Assembly: GCA_963535465.1 (NCBI GenBank)
Contig: CAUSWF010000001.1
Span: 62,001-126,000, forward strand
Source: CAUSWF01 sp963535465
Lineage (GTDB): Bacteria > Bacillota_I > Bacilli_A > RF39 > UBA660
Direction of reading: 5' to 3'
Length of the DNA stretch: 64,000 bases
Part shown: piece by piece, positions 26,789 to 36,056 of the stretch
Layout: each line of letters begins with the position of its first letter
Numbering within the stretch: the stretch's first letter is position 1
Notes under the pieces: model-generated
Database searches by the model: none
Told to the model about the DNA's origin: nothing
What the model saw: the letters and a program-made list of their open reading frames with translations, nothing else
Translations under genes and position numbers: made by a program

Positions 26789-29350
26789 TTATAACCATTC
26801 TCCAAATTTTGACATATAAATCTTCTTTACTATAGTAACTAATGTTATGTACGATACTACTAGTATTAATAGAGAAATGTAGAATTTGTAGTTCATTAAT
26901 TTGAAACCAAATGTTTCTATATTGGAAAGTAAAATTGGTGTTAATATTGCTAAAACAGCACTTACTAAAGATAGGCATATAAGGCCTTTAGATGGCATTG
27001 ATTCAATAAATGGAGTTTTACTTGTTCTTACAAAGAATATAACTAATAATGATGTTATTAGGCATGTTATAAACCAAGCAGTTTGGAAGTATGGTGCTAA
27101 GTGTTCATTATTATATCCTAATATGAAGTAAAATATTATAAAACTAAATACATCTATAATTGATGATGTTATTCCCATTATCCACATATATCTAAATATG
27201 CCACTAATCTTCCATTTACGTGGTATTTCCATAAATTCTTCATCGACATTATCATTAGGTATACCCATCTGTGAAAACTCATATATAAAGTCTTGTATAA
27301 GCATTTGGATTGGTAGTAGTGGTAAGAATGGTAAAAATATTGAAGCAATTACTATTGAAAATACATCTCCAAAGTCACTTGCTAAACTCATTTTAATAAA
27401 TTTAATTATATTTCCATATACTCGTCTACCTTCCATTACTCCGTCATATATAACTTCAAGGCTTCTTTCTAATATTATTATATCGCTTGCTTCTTTAGCT
27501 ATATCAGTAGCATCATTTACACTGATACCTACATCAGCACTCTTTAAAGATAAGGCATCATTTACTCCATCTCCCATGTATCCTACAACATGACCTTTTT
27601 CTTTATATAAATTAACTATTCTATTTTTTTGAATTGGATTTAGTCTTGCAAAGATTTTGATATCATCAATTACATCTAATAGTTCTTTATCACTCATTTT
27701 AGCTACTTCTTCTCCAGTCAGACTATTAGTATTTTCTAATCCTACTAACTGACATATTTTACGAGTTGAAGATAGTGCATCTCCTGTTAGTATCTTTACA
27801 TCAATTCCTTTTTGTGATAGTTTTTCTAGTACTTGTTTTACTTCTTCTTTAGGTGGATCTAAGAAGGCAACAAATCCTACTAGTATCATATTATTTTCAT
27901 CTTTTGTAGAAAAATTATTTATTCCTCTATAAGTCTTTTTAATAGAAATACCTAGTACTTGCATTCCTTCTGCTGCTAGAGAAGAAGCTTTTTCTAATAT
28001 GTTCTTTTTGATAGTTTCATTTATTTTTTTTACTCTTCCATCATCTAATACATCAGTACTTGATTTTATTATTTCTTCTATGGCCCCTTTAGTAATAATT
28101 TGATATGAGCCACCTTCTTCTACCACAACACTGCTTAATTTTCTAGCATAATCAAACGGTATTTCGTCTACTTTTCTGTATCCCTCATTTAGGTATGTAT
28201 ATTTGTTTTCTTTAGCATAGCTTACTATTGCTTTATCAACTATATTTTTAATACCTGTAGAATAATAACTATTTAGATATGCATATTTTAAAATATCTAA
28301 GTCTTCTTCTAAGTTAATATTAATATATTTTTGTAATGATATTTGGGCTTCTGTTAATGTTCCTGTTTTATCAGAACATAGTATATCTATTGCTCCTAGG
28401 TTTTCTATTGCTTCTATTCTTTTTACCAAAGTTTTCTTCTTAGCAAGAGCCTTACTACCACTTGCTAAATTAACATTTACTATCATAGGTAACATTGCTG
28501 GTGTTATACCCACTGCGACTGATAGAGCAAAAAGAATCGCTTCATTCATATTATGTTTAATTATTCCATGTATAATAAATACAAATATACAAGTTACAAT
28601 CATTACATATAATAATAATTTAGAAATGTTTTTCATCGATTTATCAAAGTTTGATATGTTGGTTTTATTTAGAGTACTTCCAATATTTCCTATGTAGGTA
28701 TCTAGTCCTGTTCCTATTACAACTCCCAATATAGAACCACTTATTACAGATGAATTCATAAGGCATATATTTTCTATATCTATTATGTTACTACTTATTG
28801 ATGACTTCTTTTTCTTCTCTACCGGAATAGATTCTCCAGTAAACGCTGAATAGTCTAGGAATGCATCTTTAGCATCTAATATGTATATGTCTGCTGGTAC
28901 TATTGAACCTGCATTTAGTTTTACTATATCTCCGATAACTACTTCTTCTTGTTTAATTATTTTTTCTTTCTTATTTCTTATTACTAGAGCTGTTGAATAT
29001 ATTTTACTTTTCAATTTTTTATTGAATAGATGTTCTCTATAATCTTCTATAAATCTAATTAAGGCACTTATAATAGAAATAGATATAATTATTATAGAAC
29101 CTAGTTTATCTCCTAATATAAAATTGACTATCGCAAGTCCTATTAATATTAATATAAAGAAATCTTTGAATGAGTTTATTAGAAAGTGTATAACTCCTCT
29201 ACTATCTTCTTTTATAGGTTTATTTAGTCCATTTGTTTTTAATCTATCTTTTGCAACATTAGAAGTTAGCCCATTAATATTACTAGATGTTAATTTTAAT
29301 ACTTCTTCAAATGGCTTTATCGATATTGTTTTATATTTATCGTATAACAT
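26789..29350 (-). CDS. mgtA: MgtA-type P-type ATPase (magnesium import)
   Basis: An 853-residue P-type ATPase with about ten membrane helices. TGES is near residue 175, the phosphorylated Asp is in DKTGTLTEAQ near 335, and GDGVNDA is near 600. The stretch ITPAMLPMIVNVNLASGS before the DKTG motif is the signature of the P3B (MgtA/MgtB) group, which brings Mg2+ into the cell. A calcium-type pump is less likely on this motif. Start AATAGGAGATGATTAT-ATG at 29350. No leader regulator could be seen upstream because tRNAs lie there. Confidence 0.85.
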   Translation of the reverse strand: MLYDKYKTISIKPFEEVLKLTSSNINGLTSNVAKDRLKTNGLNKPIKEDSRGVIHFLINSFKDFFILILIGLAIVNFILGDKLGSIIIISISIISALIRFIEDYREHLFNKKLKSKIYSTALVIRNKKEKIIKQEEVVIGDIVKLNAGSIVPADIYILDAKDAFLDYSAFTGESIPVEKKKKSSISSNIIDIENICLMNSSVISGSILGVVIGTGLDTYIGNIGSTLNKTNISNFDKSMKNISKLLLYVMIVTCIFVFIIHGIIKHNMNEAILFALSVAVGITPAMLPMIVNVNLASGSKALAKKKTLVKRIEAIENLGAIDILCSDKTGTLTEAQISLQKYININLEEDLDILKYAYLNSYYSTGIKNIVDKAIVSYAKENKYTYLNEGYRKVDEIPFDYARKLSSVVVEEGGSYQIITKGAIEEIIKSSTDVLDDGRVKKINETIKKNILEKASSLAAEGMQVLGISIKKTYRGINNFSTKDENNMILVGFVAFLDPPKEEVKQVLEKLSQKGIDVKILTGDALSSTRKICQLVGLENTNSLTGEEVAKMSDKELLDVIDDIKIFARLNPIQKNRIVNLYKEKGHVVGYMGDGVNDALSLKSADVGISVNDATDIAKEASDIIILERSLEVIYDGVMEGRRVYGNIIKFIKMSLASDFGDVFSIVIASIFLPFLPLLPIQMLIQDFIYEFSQMGIPNDNVDEEFMEIPRKWKISGIFRYMWIMGITSSIIDVFSFIIFYFILGYNNEHLAPYFQTAWFITCLITSLLVIFFVRTSKTPFIESMPSKGLICLSLVSAVLAILTPILLSNIETFGFKLMNYKFYISLLILVVSYITLVTIVKKIYMSKFGEWL

Positions 29351-29399
29351 ATAATCATCTCCTATTATATTATACTATTTATATTTATTTTTTTCTACA

Positions 29400-29430
29400 A
29401 ATAAAAAAAATCAATTCCAATGAATTGATA
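29400..29430 (-). terminator. Terminator after the tRNA pair
   Basis: ATCAATTC-ATTG-GAATTGAT followed by TTTTTTTATTT on the minus strand, ten bases after tRNA-Leu. Confidence 0.85.
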
Positions 29431-29439
29431 ATCTCTATA

Positions 29440-29524
29440 TGGTGCGGGTAGCAGGGGTCGAACCTGTATGCCTTGCGGCACTAGATCCTAAGTCTAGCGC
29501 GTCTGCCAATTCCGCCATACCCGC
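29440..29524 (-). tRNA. tRNA-Leu (TAG)
   Basis: An 85-base class II tRNA with a long variable arm (TGCCGCAAGGCAT) and encoded CCA. The anticodon stem CTAGA/TCTAG encloses the loop CTTAGGA, giving anticodon TAG for CUN codons. Confidence 0.93.
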
Positions 29525-29529
29525 ATATT

Positions 29530-29606
29530 TGGTGGACCCTGCAGGACTCGAACCTGCGACCGCCCGGTTATGAGCCGGATGCTCTAACCAACTGAGCTAA
29601 GGGTCC
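29530..29606 (-). tRNA. tRNA-Ile2 (CAT, lysidine type)
   Basis: A 77-base tRNA with encoded CCA, acceptor GGACCCT/AGGGTCC and anticodon loop CTCATAA. The body resembles the Bacillus tRNA-Ile whose C34 is changed to lysidine to read AUA, and differs clearly from the tRNA-Met at 8167. AUA codons are common in this window, so this tRNA and a TilS enzyme (elsewhere) should be essential. Confidence 0.85.
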
Positions 29607-29660
29607 ATTTGACAATAAATATATTAACATATAAAAGAATACTAAATCAAGTATAAAAAC

Positions 29661-29688
29661 AAAAAAAATAGGATTTTCCTATTTTTTT
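29661..29688 (-). terminator. Terminator of the gene at 29679
   Basis: AATAGGA/TCCTATT stem with long A and T runs, overlapping the stop codon. Confidence 0.7.
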
Positions 29689-30098
29689 AATGAATTAAGT
29701 AAATTAACCTTAAACATATCTCTTTTTGGATCTGATTTTGAAATCATAACTCCCTTATAGGCAACTAATTCTGCTCTATGTCCTTCGTCTAATATTCCAT
29801 CTGGTGTAATATTAGTTAAAAGAATAATATGCTTTTCAGTATATACTGTATAGTGTAATGTAATATCTCCATGTACTTTAGAAAATAATTTATCTGTAGG
29901 TAAGATTAATTCATAACTTATTGTTTTATTCTTTTCATCTCTTCCTACTTCTTTACCTAAAAATTTACCACTTCTAAGTTCTGGATAATAGCTAAATGTT
30001 AATTTCTTATATGCAAGCATATAATACTTTCTTACACTTCTTTCTTTTCTTCTAAAATCATTTTCATCAAGATATTCAAATATGTATCCTATATTCAT
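29679..30098 (-). CDS. Conserved-looking cytoplasmic protein of unknown function
   Basis: A 139-residue soluble protein that I do not recognise. It has a basic, Tyr-rich N-terminal part (FRRKERSVRKYYMLAYKK) and a predicted beta-rich core (YELILPTDKLF, HGDITLHYTVY, HIILLTNI). The ATG at 30098 follows AAAGGGG by nine bases and is preferred to a GTG at 30119. It stands alone between two terminators. No membrane segment or Cys motif is seen. Confidence 0.6.
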   Translation of the reverse strand: MNIGYIFEYLDENDFRRKERSVRKYYMLAYKKLTFSYYPELRSGKFLGKEVGRDEKNKTISYELILPTDKLFSKVHGDITLHYTVYTEKHIILLTNITPDGILDEGHRAELVAYKGVMISKSDPKRDMFKVNLLNSLKK

Positions 30099-30201
30099 TT
30101 TATCGAACCCCTTTATCACTTGAAAGTCCCCTTACCTTCAATGTAGACATATTATAACACAATATGTATCGCTTTGTCAAACTTTACTTGATAAATAAAA
30201 T

Positions 30202-30232
30202 AAAAAAGGTATAACTATTTAGTTAATACCTT
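30202..30232 (-). terminator. Terminator of the large surface-protein pair
   Basis: AAGGTAT/ATACCTT stem followed by TTTTATTTTAT on the minus strand. Confidence 0.7.
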
Positions 30233-32278
30233 ATTATTTTCAACTTCGCCAATACCATCTAATGATTCAACGTATGTTTCTACTATTTCTTCATATGAAG
30301 TTGTAGTAGCGTCAACTATAACTGGATTATCATTTAATTCATTTGGTATATATTCTATTATATTAGAATCTGTTGTAGCACTATGTGTATCAAACTTCTT
30401 ACCAGTTTCATTAGGATCTGGTAATTGTTCTTCTACTCCTTTAGAATCTGTTCCAATGTTTTTAACTGATGAATCTAAGTTACCATTGCCATCAGTATAG
30501 TTTTTATCAAATGTTACATTATGATCTTTGAAGTCTTTTTCATTAATAGGTTTATTTTGGTCTGTTTGAGATTCATTATTCTTATTAATTTGATTATTAG
30601 CTTCATTAATCTTATTATTGAAATCATTTTCTTTTTCTTGAACAATCTTTTCTTTTGTTCTAGTATCTCTTTCTATTTCTTTTGTAATAGCATTATCTAC
30701 AATACTTGCTTCATAATAACCTTGTTTTTTAGCTTCTTCATTTTCTTTAGCAATATTTGCTTCGCATTTAGCTTTAGCTTCTTTTTCCATTTCTTCTACT
30801 TTAGCTAAACCAAATTTCTTTATTGCTTCTTCTCTAGTTATTGTATTAGTAGATGTAGTATTTTTATAAGTTGTTTCTGTAACTTCTTTAACAACTACAC
30901 TACCATCGCTATTATATTCATAATAATATCCATTTTCATAAGTAGAGATAGTATATTCTCCATTTATAAATGTAATATTTAACTTACTTATTAAAGCAGT
31001 TAATTCTTCTATTTTTCTACTAACTCCTTTAACAATAGCATATTTACCTAATTTAGTATTTAATGCTTTTCTAAAGTCAGTATATTTTGGATTATTTTCA
31101 AAATCACATTCGTCTACTTTTACGATACAATCTGTATTACAATCTATTTCGTTAGTAACATCTTGTACTAATCTGAAGATATCTTCTAATTCATTACAAA
31201 TACCATATTGATTAATTATATTAATTTCTTCTGTTGTTAGAGTTTGTGTAAAGTTTCTATATTGTACTTCTAATGCTGTTGCATAGATTAGTGGTAATAC
31301 TTCATATCTATTATTTAATTCAGTGTAATAATCGTGAGCAAAACCTATTTCTATATCTTCCTTATTTAAGATATAACTATAATCTTGTCTAAATGTAGTA
31401 TAGAAATTATTTAAAGCTTTTTCTATGTCTTCTTTATTCTTAGCTGCTTTAATTGCATAATATAAATTATTATACTTAGAAACAAATTTAACTCCTTCGC
31501 TATCGCTAGAAAATTTAGATAAATCTACTTCTTTATTATCTGCCATTACTAAATTATAAGTTAATAAATTAAATGCATTTTTATAATTTTCTTCTACATT
31601 ACCAGCTTTAACACTGTATCCGTTATAGATAGCAGCAATTTGTGTTGCGGATAAATTATTAGAAGCTACATACATAGCAGTTGCTTCATCAAATGATATT
31701 CCAGCAACAATATCTTTTTCGTTAACTTTAGAACCTAATTTAACGTTAACATCGTCTAATACTTCTCCTACTGCCTTCATAGCATTTTTTTGTGCTTCTA
31801 GAGTAGTAGCTGAAATTAATTCTTCATAAGTCATTTCACTAAAGTCTTTAGTTGATGTTCCTTCTTTAGCTGATGTTTCTTCTTTAGCTGCTGTTGTACC
31901 AGACATTTGAGTTTCATAGATATTGGCATCAGTTACTTTTTTATTATTGCATGCACTTAGTGATGGCATTGCAACGATTGATGCTGCTAAAGCAGTTTTT
32001 AAGAATTTACTTTTAATATTATTTAATAAATTCTTTGCGTTTAAACTATTTATTTTTCCATCTTTACTAGCAAATATTATAGCTTCTAAATTATTTTCTA
32101 AATCTGAAAAAGTAATTTCTCTTTTAGAATTTTCTTTTAATAGACTGTAGTTTTTATCATTACTATTTACTAAGTATTGTTTTACTTCATTTTTATTATC
32201 ATAATAGAAAATTAATGCTTGTTCTTTACCGTTATGTTTTAATGTGTAAATATTAATTATTTCTTTAACTTTTGTCAT
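30215..32278 (-). CDS. Large protein with an internal lipobox at Cys110
   Basis: A 687-residue protein with no family I recognise. The first 90 residues look like a small soluble domain (KHNGKEQALIFYYDNKNEVKQ). Only after it comes a Lys tip, a hydrophobic stretch and a perfect lipobox, FLKTALAASIVAMPSLSAC, with Cys at residue 110. Normal lipoproteins have this within the first 35 residues. A Thr/Ala/Glu-rich spacer follows, then a long mostly helical body and a Glu/Lys/Asn-rich region (about 500-610) of coiled-coil type. Start GAGGGGGAAAT-ATG at 32278, 12 bases after the preceding gene's stop, so it forms an operon with the Pro/Thr-linker protein. Confidence 0.65.
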   Translation of the reverse strand: MTKVKEIINIYTLKHNGKEQALIFYYDNKNEVKQYLVNSNDKNYSLLKENSKREITFSDLENNLEAIIFASKDGKINSLNAKNLLNNIKSKFLKTALAASIVAMPSLSACNNKKVTDANIYETQMSGTTAAKEETSAKEGTSTKDFSEMTYEELISATTLEAQKNAMKAVGEVLDDVNVKLGSKVNEKDIVAGISFDEATAMYVASNNLSATQIAAIYNGYSVKAGNVEENYKNAFNLLTYNLVMADNKEVDLSKFSSDSEGVKFVSKYNNLYYAIKAAKNKEDIEKALNNFYTTFRQDYSYILNKEDIEIGFAHDYYTELNNRYEVLPLIYATALEVQYRNFTQTLTTEEINIINQYGICNELEDIFRLVQDVTNEIDCNTDCIVKVDECDFENNPKYTDFRKALNTKLGKYAIVKGVSRKIEELTALISKLNITFINGEYTISTYENGYYYEYNSDGSVVVKEVTETTYKNTTSTNTITREEAIKKFGLAKVEEMEKEAKAKCEANIAKENEEAKKQGYYEASIVDNAITKEIERDTRTKEKIVQEKENDFNNKINEANNQINKNNESQTDQNKPINEKDFKDHNVTFDKNYTDGNGNLDSSVKNIGTDSKGVEEQLPDPNETGKKFDTHSATTDSNIIEYIPNELNDNPVIVDATTTSYEEIVETYVESLDGIGEVENNKVLTK

Positions 32279-32289
32279 ATTTCCCCCTC

Positions 32290-33825
32290 TTATTGTTCTT
32301 TATAATTACCAGTATAATAATATCCTTGGCTTATAAGTGTTGTATCATTATATTTTGACCACTTAATGCTTGTAGATGTTGATGAAGTTATTGTTCTATT
32401 CTTTTCAGACATATAACATACATCTCCATATATATTGGCTTTTGTCTTTAGAATTTCTGTACGCATATATGTTTTATATATTGGTACTATTTTTTCTACT
32501 GTATTACATGTAACTCCTAAATTACTTGAAGAGTTAGATGAAGTTGTAGATGATGAAGTTGTAGATGTAGTTGATGCTACTTTTGAAAGACCAGCTTGCC
32601 ATTCATATACTGCATAAGTAAATCTTGGAAGTGATCTACAAGTGTTATCACAGTTAGCTGGGAATCCTCCTCCAACTAATTTATAGTGACGGAAAGCTGT
32701 ATCTGCTGGTGGATTATCAAATGATACTCTTCCAATATAAGTCCAACCTCCAGCTGATGCATTAACTAATGTATTTATTGTTTCATATCTTGTATTAGTT
32801 GTAGTAGCATACATAGTATTATTAACCTCTACATAGTTAAATCCTTCACAACTCTTAGCTCTATAACTACCAATTTGTCTTTGTTCTTCTCTTTTAACTG
32901 TATATAATTGATCTCTTTGACCTATTTTTTCACGTCTTGTTGTTAATTGACGTTTATATAGACATTTAATATCATTTTCGTTACAGTTTACTTCTTTTAC
33001 TTCGCAACTTACTCTACCCCAGTTACTCCAATTACTCCATTTACTAAATGTTGCTCCTGTTACCTTTTTATATTCATAAATATATTTTTTAGGTTTTGGA
33101 TTTGGATTTGGAGTTGGTGTTGGTGTAGGTTTATTAGGATTTGGTGTTGGAGTTGGAGTTGGTGTTGGTTTATTAGGATTTGGTTTAGGTGTAGGTACTG
33201 GGTTGTTATTACCTGGATTATTATTTCCTGGAATATTCCCACCATTTCTCTTAATAATTACTACCTTATTTTCCTTACTACTTTTAATATTTATATTTTT
33301 ATTGTTCTTAGATTCACATAAGTATGAATTACAATAATTATAGCATCCTAAATGTACTAAGATATAGTCTTCATTTGATGAGTCTTTTATATTAACTTTT
33401 AATATATATTCATCACTATACTTAGTTATTTCAACATAACTCTTATCAACGTCTACTGCTTTACCTGATTTATCTACTAATGGAGTTAATAGATGTTTGC
33501 TTATCATCTCTCTTAAACTCATCTTTGTACTATCACCAATATTTTTTGGTAATCTTTCATTAGTATAATATGATATAGCTGCATTTTTCATCTTATCAAT
33601 ATTATTTGCAAAGATAGTAGCAGTTAGTGCATCTAATCCTTTTAGTTTTTCGCTTAACTGTTCACATATCTCTCCGCTACAACCATTTTTATTACTAGTC
33701 GCAACTGGTTTAACAAATTTTGGAACTAACCAAATAAGTAATAAAATTAATAATATTCCAAGTATTAATTTTACTAGAAATCCTCTTATAGGAAACCCTC
33801 TTTTTTCATATTCTTCTCTATACAT
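32290..33825 (-). CDS. Membrane-anchored surface protein with Pro/Thr repeat linker
   Basis: A 511-residue protein. A membrane segment lies at about residues 17-38. The next 160 residues look like the globular part of a pilin (NAAISYYTNERLPKN, a late CYNYC), though there is no prepilin cleavage site. A linker of Asn/Pro/Thr repeats (about 205-250; PTPTPTPNPNKP and similar) leads to a Cys-rich C-terminal half with WSNWSNWG and at least ten Cys. Such linkers usually span the wall, leaving the last domain exposed. The function is unknown. It is the first gene of a two-gene operon; start AAGGGGGTATTGTA-ATG. Confidence 0.65.
   Translation of the reverse strand: MYREEYEKRGFPIRGFLVKLILGILLILLLIWLVPKFVKPVATSNKNGCSGEICEQLSEKLKGLDALTATIFANNIDKMKNAAISYYTNERLPKNIGDSTKMSLREMISKHLLTPLVDKSGKAVDVDKSYVEITKYSDEYILKVNIKDSSNEDYILVHLGCYNYCNSYLCESKNNKNINIKSSKENKVVIIKRNGGNIPGNNNPGNNNPVPTPKPNPNKPTPTPTPTPNPNKPTPTPTPNPNPKPKKYIYEYKKVTGATFSKWSNWSNWGRVSCEVKEVNCNENDIKCLYKRQLTTRREKIGQRDQLYTVKREEQRQIGSYRAKSCEGFNYVEVNNTMYATTTNTRYETINTLVNASAGGWTYIGRVSFDNPPADTAFRHYKLVGGGFPANCDNTCRSLPRFTYAVYEWQAGLSKVASTTSTTSSSTTSSNSSSNLGVTCNTVEKIVPIYKTYMRTEILKTKANIYGDVCYMSEKNRTITSSTSTSIKWSKYNDTTLISQGYYYTGNYKEQ
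33095..33195 (-). repeat. Pro/Thr/Asn coding microsatellite
   Basis: Short units encoding Pro-Thr and Pro-Asn pairs are repeated many times within the gene 32290-33825, at both codon and base level. Such tracts can change length by slippage, which would vary the reach of the exposed domain. The repeated frame also creates a false overlapping open frame. Confidence 0.7.
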
Positions 33826-33871
33826 TACAATACCCCCTTAGATATATGCCATATATAATACTACAAAATAT

Positions 33872-33900
33872 AAAAAAAATCAAGTTTATTGCTTGATTTT
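33872..33900 (-). terminator. Terminator of the smr gene
   Basis: AAATCAAG-CAATAAA-CTTGATTT then T-run on the minus strand. Confidence 0.75.
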
Positions 33901-34155
33901 ATTACTTTTTATATATACTATAGTTTGTCCTACATTAAAATTATCTAGTTTAAAACTTTCTACTTTTTTATTCTTACTTAATAATTCCTTCGCTGTTTTT
34001 CTAAGTATTCCATTACCTATACCATGTATTATTATACACTCTTTATATTGATATCTATATGCTTCTTCTATAAAATCTATTATTATAGATTTAGCTATGT
34101 CGCTAGGTTCTCCATGTAAATCTATTGTGGGTAAATTTTTATATAAATTAATCAT
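33886..34155 (-). CDS. Stand-alone Smr-domain protein
   Basis: An 89-residue protein made of a single Smr domain: TIDLHGEPSDIAK (DLHG motif) and IIHGIGNGILRKT (the HGxGxG motif). Smr domains nick DNA or bind/cut RNA and usually form the C-terminus of MutS2. Here it is free-standing, as in some compact genomes, so a separate or shortened MutS2 or an RNA role are both possible. Ribosome site TGAGGTT before the ATG at 34155. It is the last gene in a run with the PMT and queH genes. Confidence 0.85.
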   Translation of the reverse strand: MINLYKNLPTIDLHGEPSDIAKSIIIDFIEEAYRYQYKECIIIHGIGNGILRKTAKELLSKNKKVESFKLDNFNVGQTIVYIKSNKIKQ

Positions 34156-34162
34156 AATAACC

Positions 34163-35752
34163 TCAGAATATCCAACTACTAAATAATCTTAACCTTTCTA
34201 AATAATCACTTTTTACAACAATACCACTAATTACTGGAAAATATATTATAAAGAAAATTAGACTACATAATATTACTATATAACTACTATATTTAATCTT
34301 TTTATCTAACATATATACTAAATTAACTAGTGCTATTATTACAAAGATTAGAGCAGGATAATAATGATATAAAAACATTGCTCTATTTATAAACATATAT
34401 GGTAATAATAATGATATTATTGTAATTACTAATAGTTGTGATACTTTATCTTTTTTTAATCTTATAAGACTATAAATAAAGCCCAGTATTCCACCAATCC
34501 AGATAACCATATTTCCAATTGTTGATATACTTCCTCTCATATTTTCATAAGATATTGTATATAACCATACCGGTTTATAGCATACTATCCATGTATAAAA
34601 CTTACTAGAAAAGTAATGCGTATCAGTTAAATTACTATGATATGAATACATTTGTTTAGTAATATCTATTATTTTATTAATACTTGATGTATATACTACT
34701 GTATTTTTAGGATATATTAAATATAATACTAAATATAATATAATTGGAATTAGTATAAAGAAAGAAAATCCATATATTAAGAATCTATAAACATTATTTT
34801 TATTTTTATATAAACTATAAAAATATAATATAACTAATACTATTCCTGCATAAAAACCACTCCATTTAGTAGCGATACTAAAAGAAAATAATAATCCTGA
34901 TAATAGTAGATCTACCCATTTATTAGTTTTTATATATTTAATCATAAAATATATACTACTTATAATAAATAATGTTAGTAGTGTATCTGTTGTTCCTATT
35001 CTACTATATGTATAATGAAATGTATCTAATGATACAAATATTGCTCCTAATACTGCATACTTATAATTAAATAGAGCCTTACATAATAGATAAGTAACAT
35101 ATACTATTAATATTCCTGCGACAATTGATGATAATCTATATGTTAATGGTGAGAAATTATTAGTTATTAGGACAGGTAGTGACATAATCATCTTACCAAG
35201 TGGTGGATGAGTCCATTCATATATATTTAAATTGTTTTTATATTCGTATACACTTCTTGCAAAATAAACTTCATCAAAATAAGTACTATTCATATAGTTA
35301 TAATCACTATGCATATAGCCTTCATCACTTAACAAGCTATATTTATTATCTTTTATTAAGTTATGATTATAATCTATCATACTTACTTCTCCTAGAGAAG
35401 ATTCTTCTATAAATGTAATTTTAATATAATTAATATTTCTATATAGATTTACTCTATTCCAACTAAATGGGTATAAGCTTCTGCCTTCACTTTTATAAAT
35501 ATCACTATAATTAACTCCATCATATGATGTACTTATTATTAAATTACTTCCATATCTTCCACTAAAATAATCTATGTATGATATATATTCATTATCATAC
35601 TTATAGGTTATATTACTTCCTTTTTTATAATCGATATATGTCTTTGGATTATAACTTCTACCTAAATTATAAAATGATATTATAGAATATAATAATATTA
35701 CTAATATAATAGCCCATCTATTTTCTATAAATTTTATTATATTCGTTTTCAT
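34163..35752 (-). CDS. PMT-family protein mannosyltransferase
   Basis: A 529-residue membrane protein with about ten to twelve hydrophobic helices. FDEVYFARSVYEY and WTHPPLGKMIMSLP near residues 165-190 match the first loop of the PMT (O-mannosyltransferase) family, with the acidic catalytic residues in DEV; TKWSGFYAGIVL follows near 300. Before them, about residues 35-150 form an extra beta-rich extracytoplasmic part. PMT enzymes move mannose from a lipid carrier to Ser/Thr of secreted proteins. The Thr/Ser-rich surface proteins in this window are plausible targets. The ATG at 35752 is chosen over a TTG one codon upstream; it lies inside the upstream gene. Confidence 0.78.
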   Translation of the reverse strand: MKTNIIKFIENRWAIILVILLYSIISFYNLGRSYNPKTYIDYKKGSNITYKYDNEYISYIDYFSGRYGSNLIISTSYDGVNYSDIYKSEGRSLYPFSWNRVNLYRNINYIKITFIEESSLGEVSMIDYNHNLIKDNKYSLLSDEGYMHSDYNYMNSTYFDEVYFARSVYEYKNNLNIYEWTHPPLGKMIMSLPVLITNNFSPLTYRLSSIVAGILIVYVTYLLCKALFNYKYAVLGAIFVSLDTFHYTYSRIGTTDTLLTLFIISSIYFMIKYIKTNKWVDLLLSGLLFSFSIATKWSGFYAGIVLVILYFYSLYKNKNNVYRFLIYGFSFFILIPIILYLVLYLIYPKNTVVYTSSINKIIDITKQMYSYHSNLTDTHYFSSKFYTWIVCYKPVWLYTISYENMRGSISTIGNMVIWIGGILGFIYSLIRLKKDKVSQLLVITIISLLLPYMFINRAMFLYHYYPALIFVIIALVNLVYMLDKKIKYSSYIVILCSLIFFIIYFPVISGIVVKSDYLERLRLFSSWIF

Positions 35753-36056
35753 CAAAAATATTTCTTTCGTATGCTTGAAGCAATTTTTTTGAGCTTACAT
35801 CTGTTTCTATGCCTAATTCTACATTATGATAGTTTACTCTTTGTATACCTTTTAATTCTCTATATAAGATTACATATTGATAATCATTAATTAAATTAGG
35901 CATATATACATCTGGTACTACATTGTAATCTATTAATATACCTTTTTCTTTTTTTACTATAGTTTCTATATCAATTAAGGCATCTATTTCTCTAATACCT
36001 AATTCACGTCTTTCTGATTCATATTTTTTAATTACTGTAAGATATCTAGCATCCAT
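35718..36056 (-). CDS. Small protein of unknown function between queH and PMT gene
   Basis: A 112-residue soluble protein. The N-terminal third is helical and charged (YLTVIKKYESERRELG), and the rest has beta-like stretches (VPDVYMPN, YQYVILYREL). No motif is recognised. It overlaps queH by one base (TAATG) and the PMT gene by 35 bases, so it is almost certainly translated as part of that operon. Confidence 0.65.
   Translation of the reverse strand: MDARYLTVIKKYESERRELGIREIDALIDIETIVKKEKGILIDYNVVPDVYMPNLINDYQYVILYRELKGIQRVNYHNVELGIETDVSSKKLLQAYERNIFDENEYNKIYRK

Noticed and set aside
30521..30808. Plus-strand Phe/Ile-rich frame
   Set aside because: It is a shadow of the Lys/Asn/Glu-rich coiled region of the minus-strand gene.
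33060..33245. Second frame of Gln/His repeats, or a CRISPR-like array
   Set aside because: The repeats are Pro/Thr codons of a real gene; units are short, without spacers, and the second frame is a by-product.
32290..33825. Type IV pilin call for the Pro/Thr-stalk protein
   Set aside because: The domain after the anchor looks pilin-like, but there is no Gly/Glu prepilin cleavage motif.
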